DNA from: Bacteroidaceae bacterium
Lineage (GTDB): Bacteria > Bacteroidota > Bacteroidia > Bacteroidales > Bacteroidaceae
DNA length: 64,000 nucleotides
Assembly (NCBI GenBank): GCA_017483605.1
Contig: JAFUWG010000036.1
Location: 1-64,000 of the forward strand
Reading direction: 5' to 3'
The position numbers were made by a program, and so were the translations under genes. Below the pieces are notes generated by a model. It worked only from the letters and a program-made list of their open reading frames with translations. It was not told the DNA's origin and searched no databases. Positions within the stretch are counted from its first letter, which is position 1. Each line of letters begins with the position of its first letter. This document shows positions 44,258 to 53,799 of this stretch, piece by piece.

Positions 44258-45157
44258 ATGTCGAAACTAAAGAAATGCCTATACCTCATCAATCTGCTGG
44301 AGCGGAGAGGGGCAATGAGTCTGAAGGAAATCAACGAGTGTTTTCGGCATTCGAATTTGTATGATGGGGAGATTCTGCCGAGAACTTTTGCGAGGTATAA
44401 AGAGTATATCGCCGAAACCTTCCCTTGCTATGTGGAGTTTAACGCAAGAACGGGGAAGTATGAGTTGGTGCGTGATGGAGAACTGGATGGAGAGGCGGAG
44501 GCACTGTACAACTACTTGCTGTCGGCTTACCACATAGAGGGCATGTCGGAACTGGCTTTGAAGCACCGTGACAAAATCATGCTGATGGATGCTCCGAACG
44601 GGGTGGAGAATGTGCAGATGGTGCTGGAGGCGATTGACCAAAAGAAGGGATTGGAGTGTGACTATTGGTCGTATAACAAGAAATCGAAGAAGCATCTGAC
44701 TATCATTCCTTACTTCTTGCGGACTTGGGAACAGCGATGGTATCTGGTGGCTGAGCCTTTGAATCACCACCATGGACAATCGGTGTTTGCCTTGGAACGA
44801 ATGTACAGCATGTGGTTGACGGAGGAGAAGATGTTGCCATCGAAGAACATCCATGTGGAGGAGTATTTCGAGGGGTGTTTCGGCATTAACCACAGCGACG
44901 AGCCGAAACCTGAGAGAATACGAATCAAGGTGTATGACACACAAGTGGAGTATGTACGTGCCTTACCCATCCACGAATCACAAAGGGAGGTGGAAACGAC
45001 CAAGGAGTGGAGCCTTTTTGAGTATCGAGTGGAACCTTGCTATAACTTCTACCAACAACTACTTTGGCATCGCGAGAAACTGGAAGTCGTGGAGCCTCAA
45101 CACGTCAGGGACGAAATGCGTGGCATTGTGGAAAAGATGCTGAAAGCGTATTCATAA
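44258..45157 (+). CDS. WYL-domain transcriptional regulator
   Basis: A 299-aa regulator with an N-terminal helix-turn-helix (about 10-60) and a WYL domain, in which YFLRTWEQRWYLVAEPLN holds the W-Y-L trio. A C-terminal WCX-like region follows (IRIKVYDTQVEYVRALP). WYL proteins sense nucleic-acid or nucleotide ligands and are common next to defence genes. GC is back near that of the housekeeping genes. It could control the YaaW-to-coiled-coil block before it or the ATPase after it. Confidence 0.85.
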   Translation: MSKLKKCLYLINLLERRGAMSLKEINECFRHSNLYDGEILPRTFARYKEYIAETFPCYVEFNARTGKYELVRDGELDGEAEALYNYLLSAYHIEGMSELALKHRDKIMLMDAPNGVENVQMVLEAIDQKKGLECDYWSYNKKSKKHLTIIPYFLRTWEQRWYLVAEPLNHHHGQSVFALERMYSMWLTEEKMLPSKNIHVEEYFEGCFGINHSDEPKPERIRIKVYDTQVEYVRALPIHESQREVETTKEWSLFEYRVEPCYNFYQQLLWHREKLEVVEPQHVRDEMRGIVEKMLKAYS

Positions 45158-45234
45158 TAAAAAATGTCTCCAATATTTGGTAAAGTCAAAAAAAATGACG
45201 TAATTTGCGCTTCATAAAAAGCGAAGCGTAAAAT

Positions 45235-46368
45235 ATGAAAGATTTGAACAACCCCTTTGTAACATACGGCTATAAGGGTGCAGCCTACTTTTGTGACCGT
45301 GATATTGAGACCGAAAAAGTAATGACTGGCCTCTATAATGAACGTAACATCACACTGATTGCCCCTCGCCGAATAGGGAAAACAGGACTCATCCACCACG
45401 TTTTCACGAAAATTAAAACGGACCAACCCGAGGTTCGTTGTTTCTACATTGACATCTTTGCGACAAAAACGTTAGAGCAGTTCATACAATTATTAGCCCG
45501 CAATATTGTTGGGAAACTGGATTCTCCCACACAAGCCACGCTGCGAAAAGTTTCTGAATTTTTCAGCAGTTTCCGCCCAACCATGACCTTTGACCCGCAA
45601 ACGGGCATACCCACATTTTCATTAGATATTGTCGCAAATCAAGAAGAACAGTCGTTGCGACGCATCTTCGAATATCTACAGCAATCGGGAAAAAGGTGTT
45701 ACATAGCCATTGACGAATTCCAACGCATCACGGAATACACAGAAACCAACACAGAGGCACTACTGCGTTCTTACATCCAATTTCTTCCCAATGTCTATTT
45801 CATCTTTGCAGGCAGTCAACACCATTTAATGACAGATATGTTCTTATCTGCCAAACGCCCTTTCTACCAGAGTTCTCAAATGGTCTTGCTCAAGGAAATC
45901 GAAGAACCTGTTTATTACCAGTTCGCTGCTCATTTCTTTAAGGCGACGCAGACAGCCCTTTCCTGCGAGGTTTTCCAACGACTTTATCAACAACTGGAAG
46001 GTCAGACATGGTATCTGCAAGCCACCCTCAACCGCCTATACTCCTACCACTTAAAAGAAATTAGCGAGGAAAACATCTGTCAAGCCATTGAGGAACTCAT
46101 TGATGAGCAGGAGGTGGCTTTTGAAAATTATTACGCATCGCTTACTTCCAACCAGTGTGCCCTCCTTTTGGCTATTGCAAAAGAAATGGGTGTCAAGTCA
46201 CCTATGGCACGTTCTTTCATTCAGAAGTACCGCCTTCCAGCATTAAGCAGTGTAAAAACAGCCTTGAATGCCTTGCAAGAACGTCAACTCATCTACCAAT
46301 ATCAAGGTGCTTACATTGTCTATGACCGCTTTTTCTCCATGTGGTTGAGAAAACGAGTTGCAAGTTAA
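45235..46368 (+). CDS. Archaeal-type (DUF234-like) AAA ATPase
   Basis: A 377-aa STAND/AAA-type ATPase with Walker A APRRIGKTG (43-51), Walker B CYIAIDEFQ (Asp 160, Glu 161), sensor FIFAGSQHHLM and a C-terminal winged helix (LTSNQCALLLAIAKEMG to the end). This is the archaeal ATPase family common in Bacteroidota, which often occurs alone. A small palindrome (GCGCTTC and GAAGCG) lies just upstream of the start. No nuclease domain is fused, unlike some relatives with a DUF234 tail. Role unknown. Confidence 0.85.
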   Translation: MKDLNNPFVTYGYKGAAYFCDRDIETEKVMTGLYNERNITLIAPRRIGKTGLIHHVFTKIKTDQPEVRCFYIDIFATKTLEQFIQLLARNIVGKLDSPTQATLRKVSEFFSSFRPTMTFDPQTGIPTFSLDIVANQEEQSLRRIFEYLQQSGKRCYIAIDEFQRITEYTETNTEALLRSYIQFLPNVYFIFAGSQHHLMTDMFLSAKRPFYQSSQMVLLKEIEEPVYYQFAAHFFKATQTALSCEVFQRLYQQLEGQTWYLQATLNRLYSYHLKEISEENICQAIEELIDEQEVAFENYYASLTSNQCALLLAIAKEMGVKSPMARSFIQKYRLPALSSVKTALNALQERQLIYQYQGAYIVYDRFFSMWLRKRVAS

Positions 46369-46435
46369 AAAGTGGAGTGTCGGACTTTTTTTCCTTACCC
46401 CATCAGATGAAACTTCTTCCTTGGATTTATCATAG

Positions 46436-46471
46436 AGGCGAGCCATTCGGAACAATCCGAATGGCTCGCCT
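46436..46471. terminator. Strong bidirectional hairpin between the ATPase gene and carB
   Basis: AGGCGAGCCATTCGGA (46436-46451) pairs perfectly over 16 bases with TCCGAATGGCTCGCCT (46456-46471) around a 4-base loop. It is placed between converging genes and followed by a T-rich stretch on the plus strand. Confidence 0.75.
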
Positions 46472-46601
46472 CCTATAGAGAATTTATTTTCAAGTAAAAC
46501 CGATATTGTTCGCCTTCCGCTTATTCGAAAAAGGCACTCGGTCTTTTTCTTTAAGCATCATACTCCTTGGGAGAAGTTCTTGGGTGCTTTGCCCCAAGAA
46601 G

Positions 46602-49600
46602 TCAGGAGTCATACTCCTGCCAAGACTTGATTTGCAGGTCTTCCATGCCTTTCTCGCAGAAGGCTTCGATGAAGGCGGAGGCGAGGCGGGCATTGGTGAT
46701 AAGCGGAATGTTGTGGTCGATGGCGGCACGACGGATGCGGTAGCCGTTGGTGAGTTCGCGTTTGGTGTGGTTCTTGGGGATGTTCACCACGAGGTCGAAC
46801 TTATGGTCGGCAATCATCTGCATCACGTTGGGCTTGTCGCTGCCTTCCTCGTCGGGCCATGCTACGGCAGTGGCAGGGGCACCGTTGTCATTGAGGAACT
46901 TGGCTGTGCCTTCGCTGGCGTAGATGGCATAACCGTTCTTCACCAGAGCACGGGCAGCATCGAGCATCGCCACTTTCTCCTTGGTCTCACCAGAAGAAAT
47001 CATGATGGCTTTGTCCTTGGATGGAATCTTGTAACCTGTGGCAATCATGGAGTTGAGAAGGGCTTCTTCGTAGGTGTCGCCCATGCAACCCACTTCACCC
47101 GTACTGCTCATATCGACACCCAAGACAGGGTCGGCGTTCTGCAAACGTGCGAAAGAGAACTGGCTTGCCTTCACACCCATGCGGTCGATGTCGAACTCGC
47201 TCTTGTCGGGCTTTGAGTATGGAGCATCGAGCATGATGCGTGTAGCGGTCTCGATGAAGTTACGCTTGAGCACCTTGCTGACGAATGGGAAGGAACGAGA
47301 GGCACGAAGGTTACACTCGATGACCTTCACATCGCGACCCTTTGCCAAATACTGGATGTTGAATGGGCCCGAGATGTTCAGTTCCTTCGCAATGGCACGG
47401 CTAATCTTCTTAATCTGACGGATGGTGGCAAAACTGATTTGCTGGGCAGGGAACACCATCGTGGCGTCGCCTGAGTGAACACCAGCAAACTCAACGTGCT
47501 CGGAGATAGCATATTCCACCACCTCGCCGTTCTGAGCCACAGCATCAAATTCCACCTCGTTGGTCTCCTGCATGAACTGTGAAATCACCACAGGATATTC
47601 CTTGCTGACCTCGCTTGCCATCTGGAGGAAACGCTCCAGTTCTTCGTAGTCGTAGCAGACGTTCATGGCAGCACCCGAGAGCACGTAGGAAGGACGCACC
47701 AGCACAGGGAAGCCGACACGCTCCACGAATGCCTTCACGTCGTCCATCGAGGTGAGCGCACTCCACTGAGGCTGGTCGATGCCGAGTTGGTCGAGCATGG
47801 CAGAGAACTTGTTGCGGTTCTCGGCACGGTCGATGCTGATTGGGCTGGTGCCGAGGATTGGCACGCTCTGGCGATAGAGTTTCATTGCCAGATTGTTTGG
47901 AATCTGACCACCCACAGAGACGATGACACCACGAGGATTCTCCAAGTCAATCACATCCAGCACACGCTCGAAGGAGAGTTCGTCGAAGTAGAGGCGGTCG
48001 CACATATCGTAGTCGGTCGAAACGGTCTCGGGGTTATAGTTAATCATGATGCTCTTATAGCCGAGTTTGCGAGCCGTGGTGATGGCATTGACCGAACACC
48101 AGTCGAACTCCACGGAAGAGCCGATGCGGTAAGCACCCGAACCGAGCACAATGACCGATTTCTCATTATTATAATAGTTCACATCGTAACCTTCCACGGC
48201 ATACGTCATGTAGAGGTAGTTGGTCAAATCGGGATGCTCGCTTGCCACCGTCGGGATACGCTTCACGGCTGGCAGGATGCCCAACTTCTTACGGTAGGCA
48301 CGCACGGCAAGGTTCTCCTTCTCCATGTTGCCAGCCGTCTGCTTCAGCACGAAACGGGCAATCTGGAAGTCAGAGAAGCCATAAATCTTTGCCTGACGCA
48401 GCACGTCGGCAGGAACATCCTCGATGGCGTTGTACTGCTCCAGTTTGTGCTTATAGTCAACGATGTTCTTCAGTCGTTCGATGAACCAAGGGTCAATCTT
48501 GGTCAATTCATAGATGCGGTCAATCGTGTAGCCCTCTTCCAACGCCTGAGCAATGGCGAAGATGCGGAGGTCGGTGGGGTTTGCCAACTCCTCGTCGAGA
48601 TTGTCAAACTTCGTGTGGTCGTTGCCCACAAAGCCGTGCATACCCTGACCAATCATGCGGAGACCCTTCTGAATCAGTTCCTCGAAGGTGCGGCCAATGG
48701 ACATGATTTCGCCCACCGACTTCATGCTGGAGCCAATCTTGCGGCTCACACCCACAAACTTCGTCAAGTCCCAGCGAGGAATCTTGCAAATGAGGTAATC
48801 GAGCGATGGAGCCACGTATGCCGAGTTCGTCGTGCCCATCTCGCCAATCTGGTCGAGGGTGTAACCGAGGGCAATCTTGGCAGCCACGAAAGCGAGCGGA
48901 TAGCCCGTTGCCTTCGATGCCAAAGCAGAAGAACGAGAGAGACGTGCATTGATTTCGATGATGCGGTAGTCGTTCGTCTCGGCGTTGAATGCAAACTGGA
49001 TGTTGCACTCGCCCACAATGTTGAGGTGACGCACACAACGGATGGTGATGTCTTGCAGCATCTTCACCTGCTCCTCCGTGAGTGAGCAGGTAGGAGCCAC
49101 CACGATGGATTCGCCCGTGTGGATGCCCAGCGGGTCGAAGTTCTCCATCGAAGCCACCGTGAAGCAGTGGTCGTTGGCATCGCGGATGCACTCAAACTCT
49201 ATCTCTTTCCAGCCCTTCAGACTCTCCTCCACCAGCACCTGTGGGGCAAACGTGAAGGCAGACTCTGCAATCTTGATGAAGGTCTCTTCGTCAGGACACA
49301 CACCCGAACCGAGACCGCCCAGTGCGTAGGCAGAACGAATCATGATGGGGTAGCCGATGCGACGAGCCGTGGCAATGGCATCCTCCATCGTCTCACAAGC
49401 CTGGCTCACAGGCACTTTCAGGTTCACCTTGCCCAGTTCCTTCACGAAGAGGTCGCGGTCCTCGGTGTTCATAATCGCCTCCACACTCGTGCCCAGCACT
49501 TCCACGCCATACTCCTTCAGGATGCCCTTCTGGAACAGTTCTGTGCCGCAGTTCAAGGCTGTCTGTCCGCCAAACGCCAGCAGGATGCCGTCGGGACGCT

Positions 49601-49835
49601 CCTTCTTGATGATTTCGGTTACAAAAAAGGTATTGACGGGCAAAAAGTAAACTTTGTCTGCAATACCTTCACTTGTTTGAATCGTTGCCACGTTCGGATT
49701 CACGAGCACCGAACGAATACCCTCTTCTCTGAGGGCCTTGAGCGCCTGACTACCCGAGTAGTCGAACTCGCCAGCCTGTCCAATCTTCAGGGCACCAGAG
49801 CCCAGAACAAGCACCTTCTTCAACTGTTTCTTCAT
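46602..49835 (-). CDS. carB: Carbamoyl-phosphate synthase, large subunit
   Basis: A 1077-aa enzyme with two ATP-grasp halves that makes carbamoyl phosphate for arginine and pyrimidine synthesis. The N terminus (KKVLVLGSGALKIGQAGEFD) and the second half (SVIVLGSGAYRIGSSVEFDW) show the internal duplication; ATP-grasp motifs such as MIRSAYALGGLGSGV and VLVRPSYVLSGAAM are present, and an MGS-like domain ends the protein. No carA is next to it. Its 5' leader and first codons are repeated upstream of the AraC gene at 52577-53668. Confidence 0.96.
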   Translation of the reverse strand: MKKQLKKVLVLGSGALKIGQAGEFDYSGSQALKALREEGIRSVLVNPNVATIQTSEGIADKVYFLPVNTFFVTEIIKKERPDGILLAFGGQTALNCGTELFQKGILKEYGVEVLGTSVEAIMNTEDRDLFVKELGKVNLKVPVSQACETMEDAIATARRIGYPIMIRSAYALGGLGSGVCPDEETFIKIAESAFTFAPQVLVEESLKGWKEIEFECIRDANDHCFTVASMENFDPLGIHTGESIVVAPTCSLTEEQVKMLQDITIRCVRHLNIVGECNIQFAFNAETNDYRIIEINARLSRSSALASKATGYPLAFVAAKIALGYTLDQIGEMGTTNSAYVAPSLDYLICKIPRWDLTKFVGVSRKIGSSMKSVGEIMSIGRTFEELIQKGLRMIGQGMHGFVGNDHTKFDNLDEELANPTDLRIFAIAQALEEGYTIDRIYELTKIDPWFIERLKNIVDYKHKLEQYNAIEDVPADVLRQAKIYGFSDFQIARFVLKQTAGNMEKENLAVRAYRKKLGILPAVKRIPTVASEHPDLTNYLYMTYAVEGYDVNYYNNEKSVIVLGSGAYRIGSSVEFDWCSVNAITTARKLGYKSIMINYNPETVSTDYDMCDRLYFDELSFERVLDVIDLENPRGVIVSVGGQIPNNLAMKLYRQSVPILGTSPISIDRAENRNKFSAMLDQLGIDQPQWSALTSMDDVKAFVERVGFPVLVRPSYVLSGAAMNVCYDYEELERFLQMASEVSKEYPVVISQFMQETNEVEFDAVAQNGEVVEYAISEHVEFAGVHSGDATMVFPAQQISFATIRQIKKISRAIAKELNISGPFNIQYLAKGRDVKVIECNLRASRSFPFVSKVLKRNFIETATRIMLDAPYSKPDKSEFDIDRMGVKASQFSFARLQNADPVLGVDMSSTGEVGCMGDTYEEALLNSMIATGYKIPSKDKAIMISSGETKEKVAMLDAARALVKNGYAIYASEGTAKFLNDNGAPATAVAWPDEEGSDKPNVMQMIADHKFDLVVNIPKNHTKRELTNGYRIRRAAIDHNIPLITNARLASAFIEAFCEKGMEDLQIKSWQEYDS

Positions 49836-49902
49836 TATAAATACAAATATGTGTTAGTGATTTCCGCAAATTTCTGTGCAAAGTTACGACAAAAAAGTGA
49901 AA
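49811..49902 (-). promoter_or_regulatory. carB leader and promoter, with a second copy at 53672-53763
   Basis: The minus strand has TAACTTTG at 49886-49879, 44 bases before the carB ATG. The block from the promoter to carB codon 8 is about 85% identical, counted by eye, to 53672-53763 upstream of the AraC regulator. Confidence 0.65.
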
Positions 49903-50019
49903 ACAGAAAAAGGAAAAGTGAAAAATTTTGAGAAATAAGCCTACCCTTTTGCCGGTGCAGGGGCTACCCCTTCACCGACACAAGGATATGCCAGAATGGC
50001 ACGCTCCGAACCCCCAAAA

Positions 50020-50084
50020 GTGGTCTGAGTCACACCACCGAAGCGGTGTGACTCAGACCGCCGAGGTGGTGTGACTCAGACCAC
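50020..50084. repeat. Dispersed palindromic element, copy 3
   Basis: One forward and two reverse copies of GGTCTGAGTCACACC. Flanks (ATGCCAGAATGGCACGCTCC on the left, and GGTGCGTCAATTTGTCATAT on the right) resemble those of copies 2 and 4, so the element is again longer than its core. It fills most of the 316-base spacer between carB and the MACPF gene, where I see no gene. Confidence 0.85.
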
Positions 50085-50151
50085 CTGAGAGGATACGAGG
50101 TGCGTCAATTTGTCATATCGCCGTATCGATGGAGAGGCTTTTGGGGAACAG

Positions 50152-52476
50152 TCACTCCCCCCAACGCTTGGGCTGGTGGATTTCCTTGATGCTCTTGATG
50201 CGGAGCCGATCTGTACTATGACTCATGTAAACGTTCCAACCATAGCCTTTGTCACTATCGTGGTGCTCAAAGTTGCGAAACCAAATTCCTGCCTTCCCTA
50301 GGGCTTCCCATTCACGATTATGCCACTCATCATATATTTGTGTCTGCGTGCTGCCTCCTGGAGCCAGTTCTGCACCACCTGAATTTGCAATACCCGTCTG
50401 GTTCCCATCATAACCACATTTCATTCGAACAGCACGAATGGGGTGATTGGAGTCTTTCGCTTCCTTGAAATAGCGAATATAGACATACCTGTCTTCCGCA
50501 TCCTTCCATTTTATACCTGTTTTAGCACTTTCGCCTCTGCGAATATAATCATCATGAAACTCACCACGGTCTTCCGTGAAATGAACATTCTCGATTCCCG
50601 GTGTCTCATTGATAGGTGCCAAAGCATAATACCAATATTGGTTCTTATCCACATTGTCGTCGTTGATATAAGTTTTCGTCTTCAGTGCTTTAGGCTGTCC
50701 AGTCTCAAAGGCATAGCCTCTGTCAACAGGAGCATAGTCGTTTGCCATCATGGGGTAGTAGATACGCTTCACGCCAAAGGGGTCGCTGCGGACGATGGGC
50801 TTGGGCTCGCCTGCCGGATGGCCAGTCTTCGGGTCGGCGTCGGTGGAGACCATCATCAAGTCTGCCAGCACGTATTCCTGATCTGCCCAGTCCTGCGCCA
50901 GCGAGTTGAGGTAGTCCTGCCGGGCTTCGGCCAATTTCTTGGCGTTGGCTTCCATACGGTTGACAAGGATAGAGTCACGGTGGGTAAGACCCTCTAAAGC
51001 GAACATCGCCTTATAGCCAGTGGAGAGGTTCTCTGCCATCTTGTGCAGCGGATAGAGCGTGCCGCCCTGGTTGTTGGTCTCAGTGCTCGTCTCTTGGGTG
51101 TTAGAGTGGGCACTGTAACTGACAAGTGCCCAGTTGTCGTTGTTGTCGAAGCCGCTCATCCATGCTGCATCGGTAGAGCCATTGCCGCCGCCCCACCTGA
51201 AGTCGAGCGAGAAGGCCTTGGATGCTTCATGATACTCTGAGTCTTCGGAGCCAATGTCAAAAGCAAAGTTGCCGCCAACCTTAGACGCCGCCTCGCTTTT
51301 GAACTTCCAGAGCAGAACCTGTGCCGTGGTGGCAGAGTCTGCCTTGGGAGCAGCATTATCTCCGAGTTTGGTGTGCAGTCCCAGGTCCAAGCCGGCATCC
51401 CATCCGGTCGTACTGCCGCAAGCGTTCTCCTGACGTCCGTAGATGTAGGTGTAGAGTCCACCGAACGTTCCTTCTTGTATCATGTCGGTTCCCCAGTAGT
51501 CATAGACGGCCTCTGCATTCATGTTACTATTGAGAATGTGGTCCCAAAAAGTGATGTTGGTAAGCATGGCAAGCACCCTGAAGTGGTGGCTGAGCATAAT
51601 GGATGAGTTCAACCCGTTGTCTTCAAACTTCCGCATGTCGAACTGCACCGTTGCCTTCTCTATGCGCCGCATGGCCAGCATGTATTCGTAGGCCGAACTG
51701 GAGAACTCCGTCTTGTGGTATCCAAAGTCGAAGGCACCATTAAACAGCATCTTGCCTAAAGGAAAGAGCCATGAGAGTCCGATGTTCAGATTGAACGAAT
51801 TGGTCACCTCGTCCATGCTCTGGTTGTCGTAGGCAAAGTCAACAATGCGCGAGTTGGAGGTGTTGGCTGCCAGATAGTCTGTCTCGTTGTAGGTCAGTCG
51901 CGGGAAGTCTGGGTCTGTCATTCCGGTGACATTCTTCAGTCGGGGCATATCGAGAAGTATTTGCTCCTGATGGTTCAACTCGTTGGTGGGCAGGGTTGTG
52001 CGGCCAATGATGTCGCTGTAGTTGCTGGTCACTCCGCCTCCAGCACGAGTGGATGCCTCATCTGTCCGTTTGTAAATGATGACGACAGCGTTACGTGCCT
52101 CGTCGGAACGCTTCTTGGGCATGACACGCACGCGAAGGGCCTCGATGGTGCCAGCCTTGGGCTCTTTCTTCTGGTAAGGTACAAGCACCCGCTCGCCTTG
52201 GCGTTTCTCCACACGCACACCATAGTAGTCGCTGCGGTCGTAAACATGAAGGTCAACATCGCTTAGCGAGGCGAGAGGCATTTCGTATTGGTCAAGGCTG
52301 TCTGCATCCAATGCATAAACCAGCCTACCCTTCAGTACGTCCTGTTCGCCCTCAACGATGACAGGTGCAGAGGGGTCGAACGAATCGTCGTCGTTTGAGC
52401 AGTTCGCAAATAGCGGACTAAACAATACTGCCAACATCATTGGCAGCCATGCGGTAAGGTCTTTTACGTTTTTCAT
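50152..52476 (-). CDS. MACPF-domain lipoprotein (BSAP-like)
   Basis: A 774-aa protein with a lipoprotein signal (lipobox LFANC, Cys 26) and a MACPF domain whose core motif is DYWGTDMIQEGTFGG (about 326-340). The rest is beta-rich with a Gly/Asn-rich segment. In Bacteroidales such MACPF lipoproteins include the BSAP toxins, which kill close relatives, but many have other or unknown roles. An AraC-type regulator gene with a strong terminator lies just upstream. No immunity gene is evident; BSAP resistance usually comes from a changed receptor elsewhere. Confidence 0.85.
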   Translation of the reverse strand: MKNVKDLTAWLPMMLAVLFSPLFANCSNDDDSFDPSAPVIVEGEQDVLKGRLVYALDADSLDQYEMPLASLSDVDLHVYDRSDYYGVRVEKRQGERVLVPYQKKEPKAGTIEALRVRVMPKKRSDEARNAVVIIYKRTDEASTRAGGGVTSNYSDIIGRTTLPTNELNHQEQILLDMPRLKNVTGMTDPDFPRLTYNETDYLAANTSNSRIVDFAYDNQSMDEVTNSFNLNIGLSWLFPLGKMLFNGAFDFGYHKTEFSSSAYEYMLAMRRIEKATVQFDMRKFEDNGLNSSIMLSHHFRVLAMLTNITFWDHILNSNMNAEAVYDYWGTDMIQEGTFGGLYTYIYGRQENACGSTTGWDAGLDLGLHTKLGDNAAPKADSATTAQVLLWKFKSEAASKVGGNFAFDIGSEDSEYHEASKAFSLDFRWGGGNGSTDAAWMSGFDNNDNWALVSYSAHSNTQETSTETNNQGGTLYPLHKMAENLSTGYKAMFALEGLTHRDSILVNRMEANAKKLAEARQDYLNSLAQDWADQEYVLADLMMVSTDADPKTGHPAGEPKPIVRSDPFGVKRIYYPMMANDYAPVDRGYAFETGQPKALKTKTYINDDNVDKNQYWYYALAPINETPGIENVHFTEDRGEFHDDYIRRGESAKTGIKWKDAEDRYVYIRYFKEAKDSNHPIRAVRMKCGYDGNQTGIANSGGAELAPGGSTQTQIYDEWHNREWEALGKAGIWFRNFEHHDSDKGYGWNVYMSHSTDRLRIKSIKEIHQPKRWGE

Positions 52477-52514
52477 CTTGATAAGTAATTAGGTTTTTGT
52501 TAGTGATGTTGTTG

Positions 52515-52522
52515 CGAAGATA
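52515..52522 (-). promoter_or_regulatory. Weak -7 box upstream of the MACPF gene
   Basis: TATCTTCG on the minus strand differs from TAnnTTTG at one base. It lies 38 bases before the ATG and just after the terminator of the AraC gene, so the MACPF gene probably has its own start. Confidence 0.3.
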
Positions 52523-52523
52523 T

Positions 52524-52560
52524 AAAAAAGCGGCGGCTCCCCGAAAGGAACCGCCGCCGT
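52524..52560 (-). terminator. Terminator of the AraC regulator gene
   Basis: On the minus strand GGCGGCGG pairs with CCGCCGC around TTCCTTTCGGGGAG, followed by six T. It separates the AraC gene from the MACPF gene. Confidence 0.8.
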
Positions 52561-52576
52561 GTGGGTAACATTTTGG

Positions 52577-53668
52577 CTAAACCATGGTAACAATTTGGCT
52601 ACGATATTCCGAAGGTGTCATTCCATACGCCTCTTTAAACACACGATTAAAGGTCACCTTACTGGTGTAGCCACAATCCTCCATAATGGCATGAAGGGTG
52701 TAGTTGGGATGCTGGCGCATCAGTTCGACGGCGTATTTCATGCGTTTCTTGTTCAGGTAGCCGGCAAGGTTTGGGCAACCACTCTGCTCGGCTATGATGC
52801 GGCTGAACGTGGTGCGGTCAACGCCCATCATACGGCAGAGGTCGTCACGAGATAAGCCAACTTGGGTGTATAGTTTTCGGCTTTCTACCTGCTCGTTGAA
52901 GTTTCGGAAACGGACGGCATCATTATTCTCATTGTCATCCGAAACAAGGTTTACGCTCGGGAGGGGTGCGGTGTATGTCCGTTCATACAGTTCATAGTAC
53001 GTCCAATAAGCAAAAAAGAGAGCCACACATACCTGATGGATATAGTGGAACACCAACAGGTGGAATAACGAGAAAGCAGAAACCAACGTCAGAAGCATCA
53101 AAGCACCAAGAATATAGGAGCGTACCCACAGGCTGCTGACACCCGTTTTGCGGATGTTGACCTGCACGAACAGCAGCACCAAACTATACACTACAATAAA
53201 GGGATACTGGAAGGCACGAAACCACACGTTGGGTTCCGCAATGTGCAGACAGACATCCTCGAAAGAATAGAGGATGCGATAAGACGGGATGCTATAGAAA
53301 ACAGCCATCATCAAGAAACCTGGCAAAAGGAATCCTAACACGCCTTTCCACGACTTGAACCACTCGGGTTTCACCACCGACACACCATAAGCCAACAGCA
53401 GAAGCGTGGATAGCAATCCATACTTGGTTGATGCAGGTGACAATGCTTCATGATACAGATGGGCTGTAGGCGAAAACAGTATCTGCACGTACTTCAGCAG
53501 CGAGGTGATGACACAATGGGCAGCCCCCAAGGCCAACATCAGACGGGAGTTGTCTGGCATTTTCTTACGCTTGTACCATAACAAAATGGCACAAGCCAAA
53601 CAGACCACTAACTCTATGGTCGAAACGATGAGGGTAATCAATGTTGTAGTTAGTGCTGAGTATTCCAT
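52577..53668 (-). CDS. Membrane-bound AraC-family regulator
   Basis: A 363-aa protein with six hydrophobic spans in the first 230 residues (LITLIVSTIELVVCLACAIL is the first) and a C-terminal AraC DNA-binding domain (about 265-363, SRDDLCRMMGVDRTTFSRII and GYTSKVTFNRVFKEAYG). It has no separate sensor domain, so the membrane part probably senses. It ends 100 bases before the MACPF gene and is a likely regulator of it, though the terminator between them means they are not co-transcribed. Its start follows a copy of the carB leader. Confidence 0.85.
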   Translation of the reverse strand: MEYSALTTTLITLIVSTIELVVCLACAILLWYKRKKMPDNSRLMLALGAAHCVITSLLKYVQILFSPTAHLYHEALSPASTKYGLLSTLLLLAYGVSVVKPEWFKSWKGVLGFLLPGFLMMAVFYSIPSYRILYSFEDVCLHIAEPNVWFRAFQYPFIVVYSLVLLFVQVNIRKTGVSSLWVRSYILGALMLLTLVSAFSLFHLLVFHYIHQVCVALFFAYWTYYELYERTYTAPLPSVNLVSDDNENNDAVRFRNFNEQVESRKLYTQVGLSRDDLCRMMGVDRTTFSRIIAEQSGCPNLAGYLNKKRMKYAVELMRQHPNYTLHAIMEDCGYTSKVTFNRVFKEAYGMTPSEYRSQIVTMV

Positions 53669-53671
53669 ATC

Positions 53672-53763
53672 ACACCTTCTTCGGCTGTTTCTTCATGCTG
53701 AATATAAATATGTGTCGGTGATTTCCACAAATTTCCATACAAAGTTACGAATAAAAAACAAAA
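53672..53763 (-). promoter_or_regulatory. Duplicated carB leader upstream of the AraC gene
   Basis: This block is about 85% identical by eye to 49811-49902, including the promoter box (TAACTTTG at 53747-53740) and the start of carB. The copied start now encodes only eight residues, MKKQPKKV, and a TGA that ends 2 bases before the AraC ATG at 53668. Confidence 0.65.
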
Positions 53764-53768
53764 AAAAC

Positions 53769-53776
53769 TTATCTTT
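53769..53776 (+). promoter_or_regulatory. -7 box of the Sel1-repeat gene
   Basis: TATCTTTG, 23 bases before ATG 53800. Divergent from the AraC promoter, whose box is only about 20 bases away. Confidence 0.5.
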
Positions 53777-53799
53777 GCACCAATAATTCACAAAACGAA

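Noticed and set aside
46386-46601. Additional gene between the ATPase gene and carB
   Set aside because: Only hairpins and short frames are present; no start with coding character was found.
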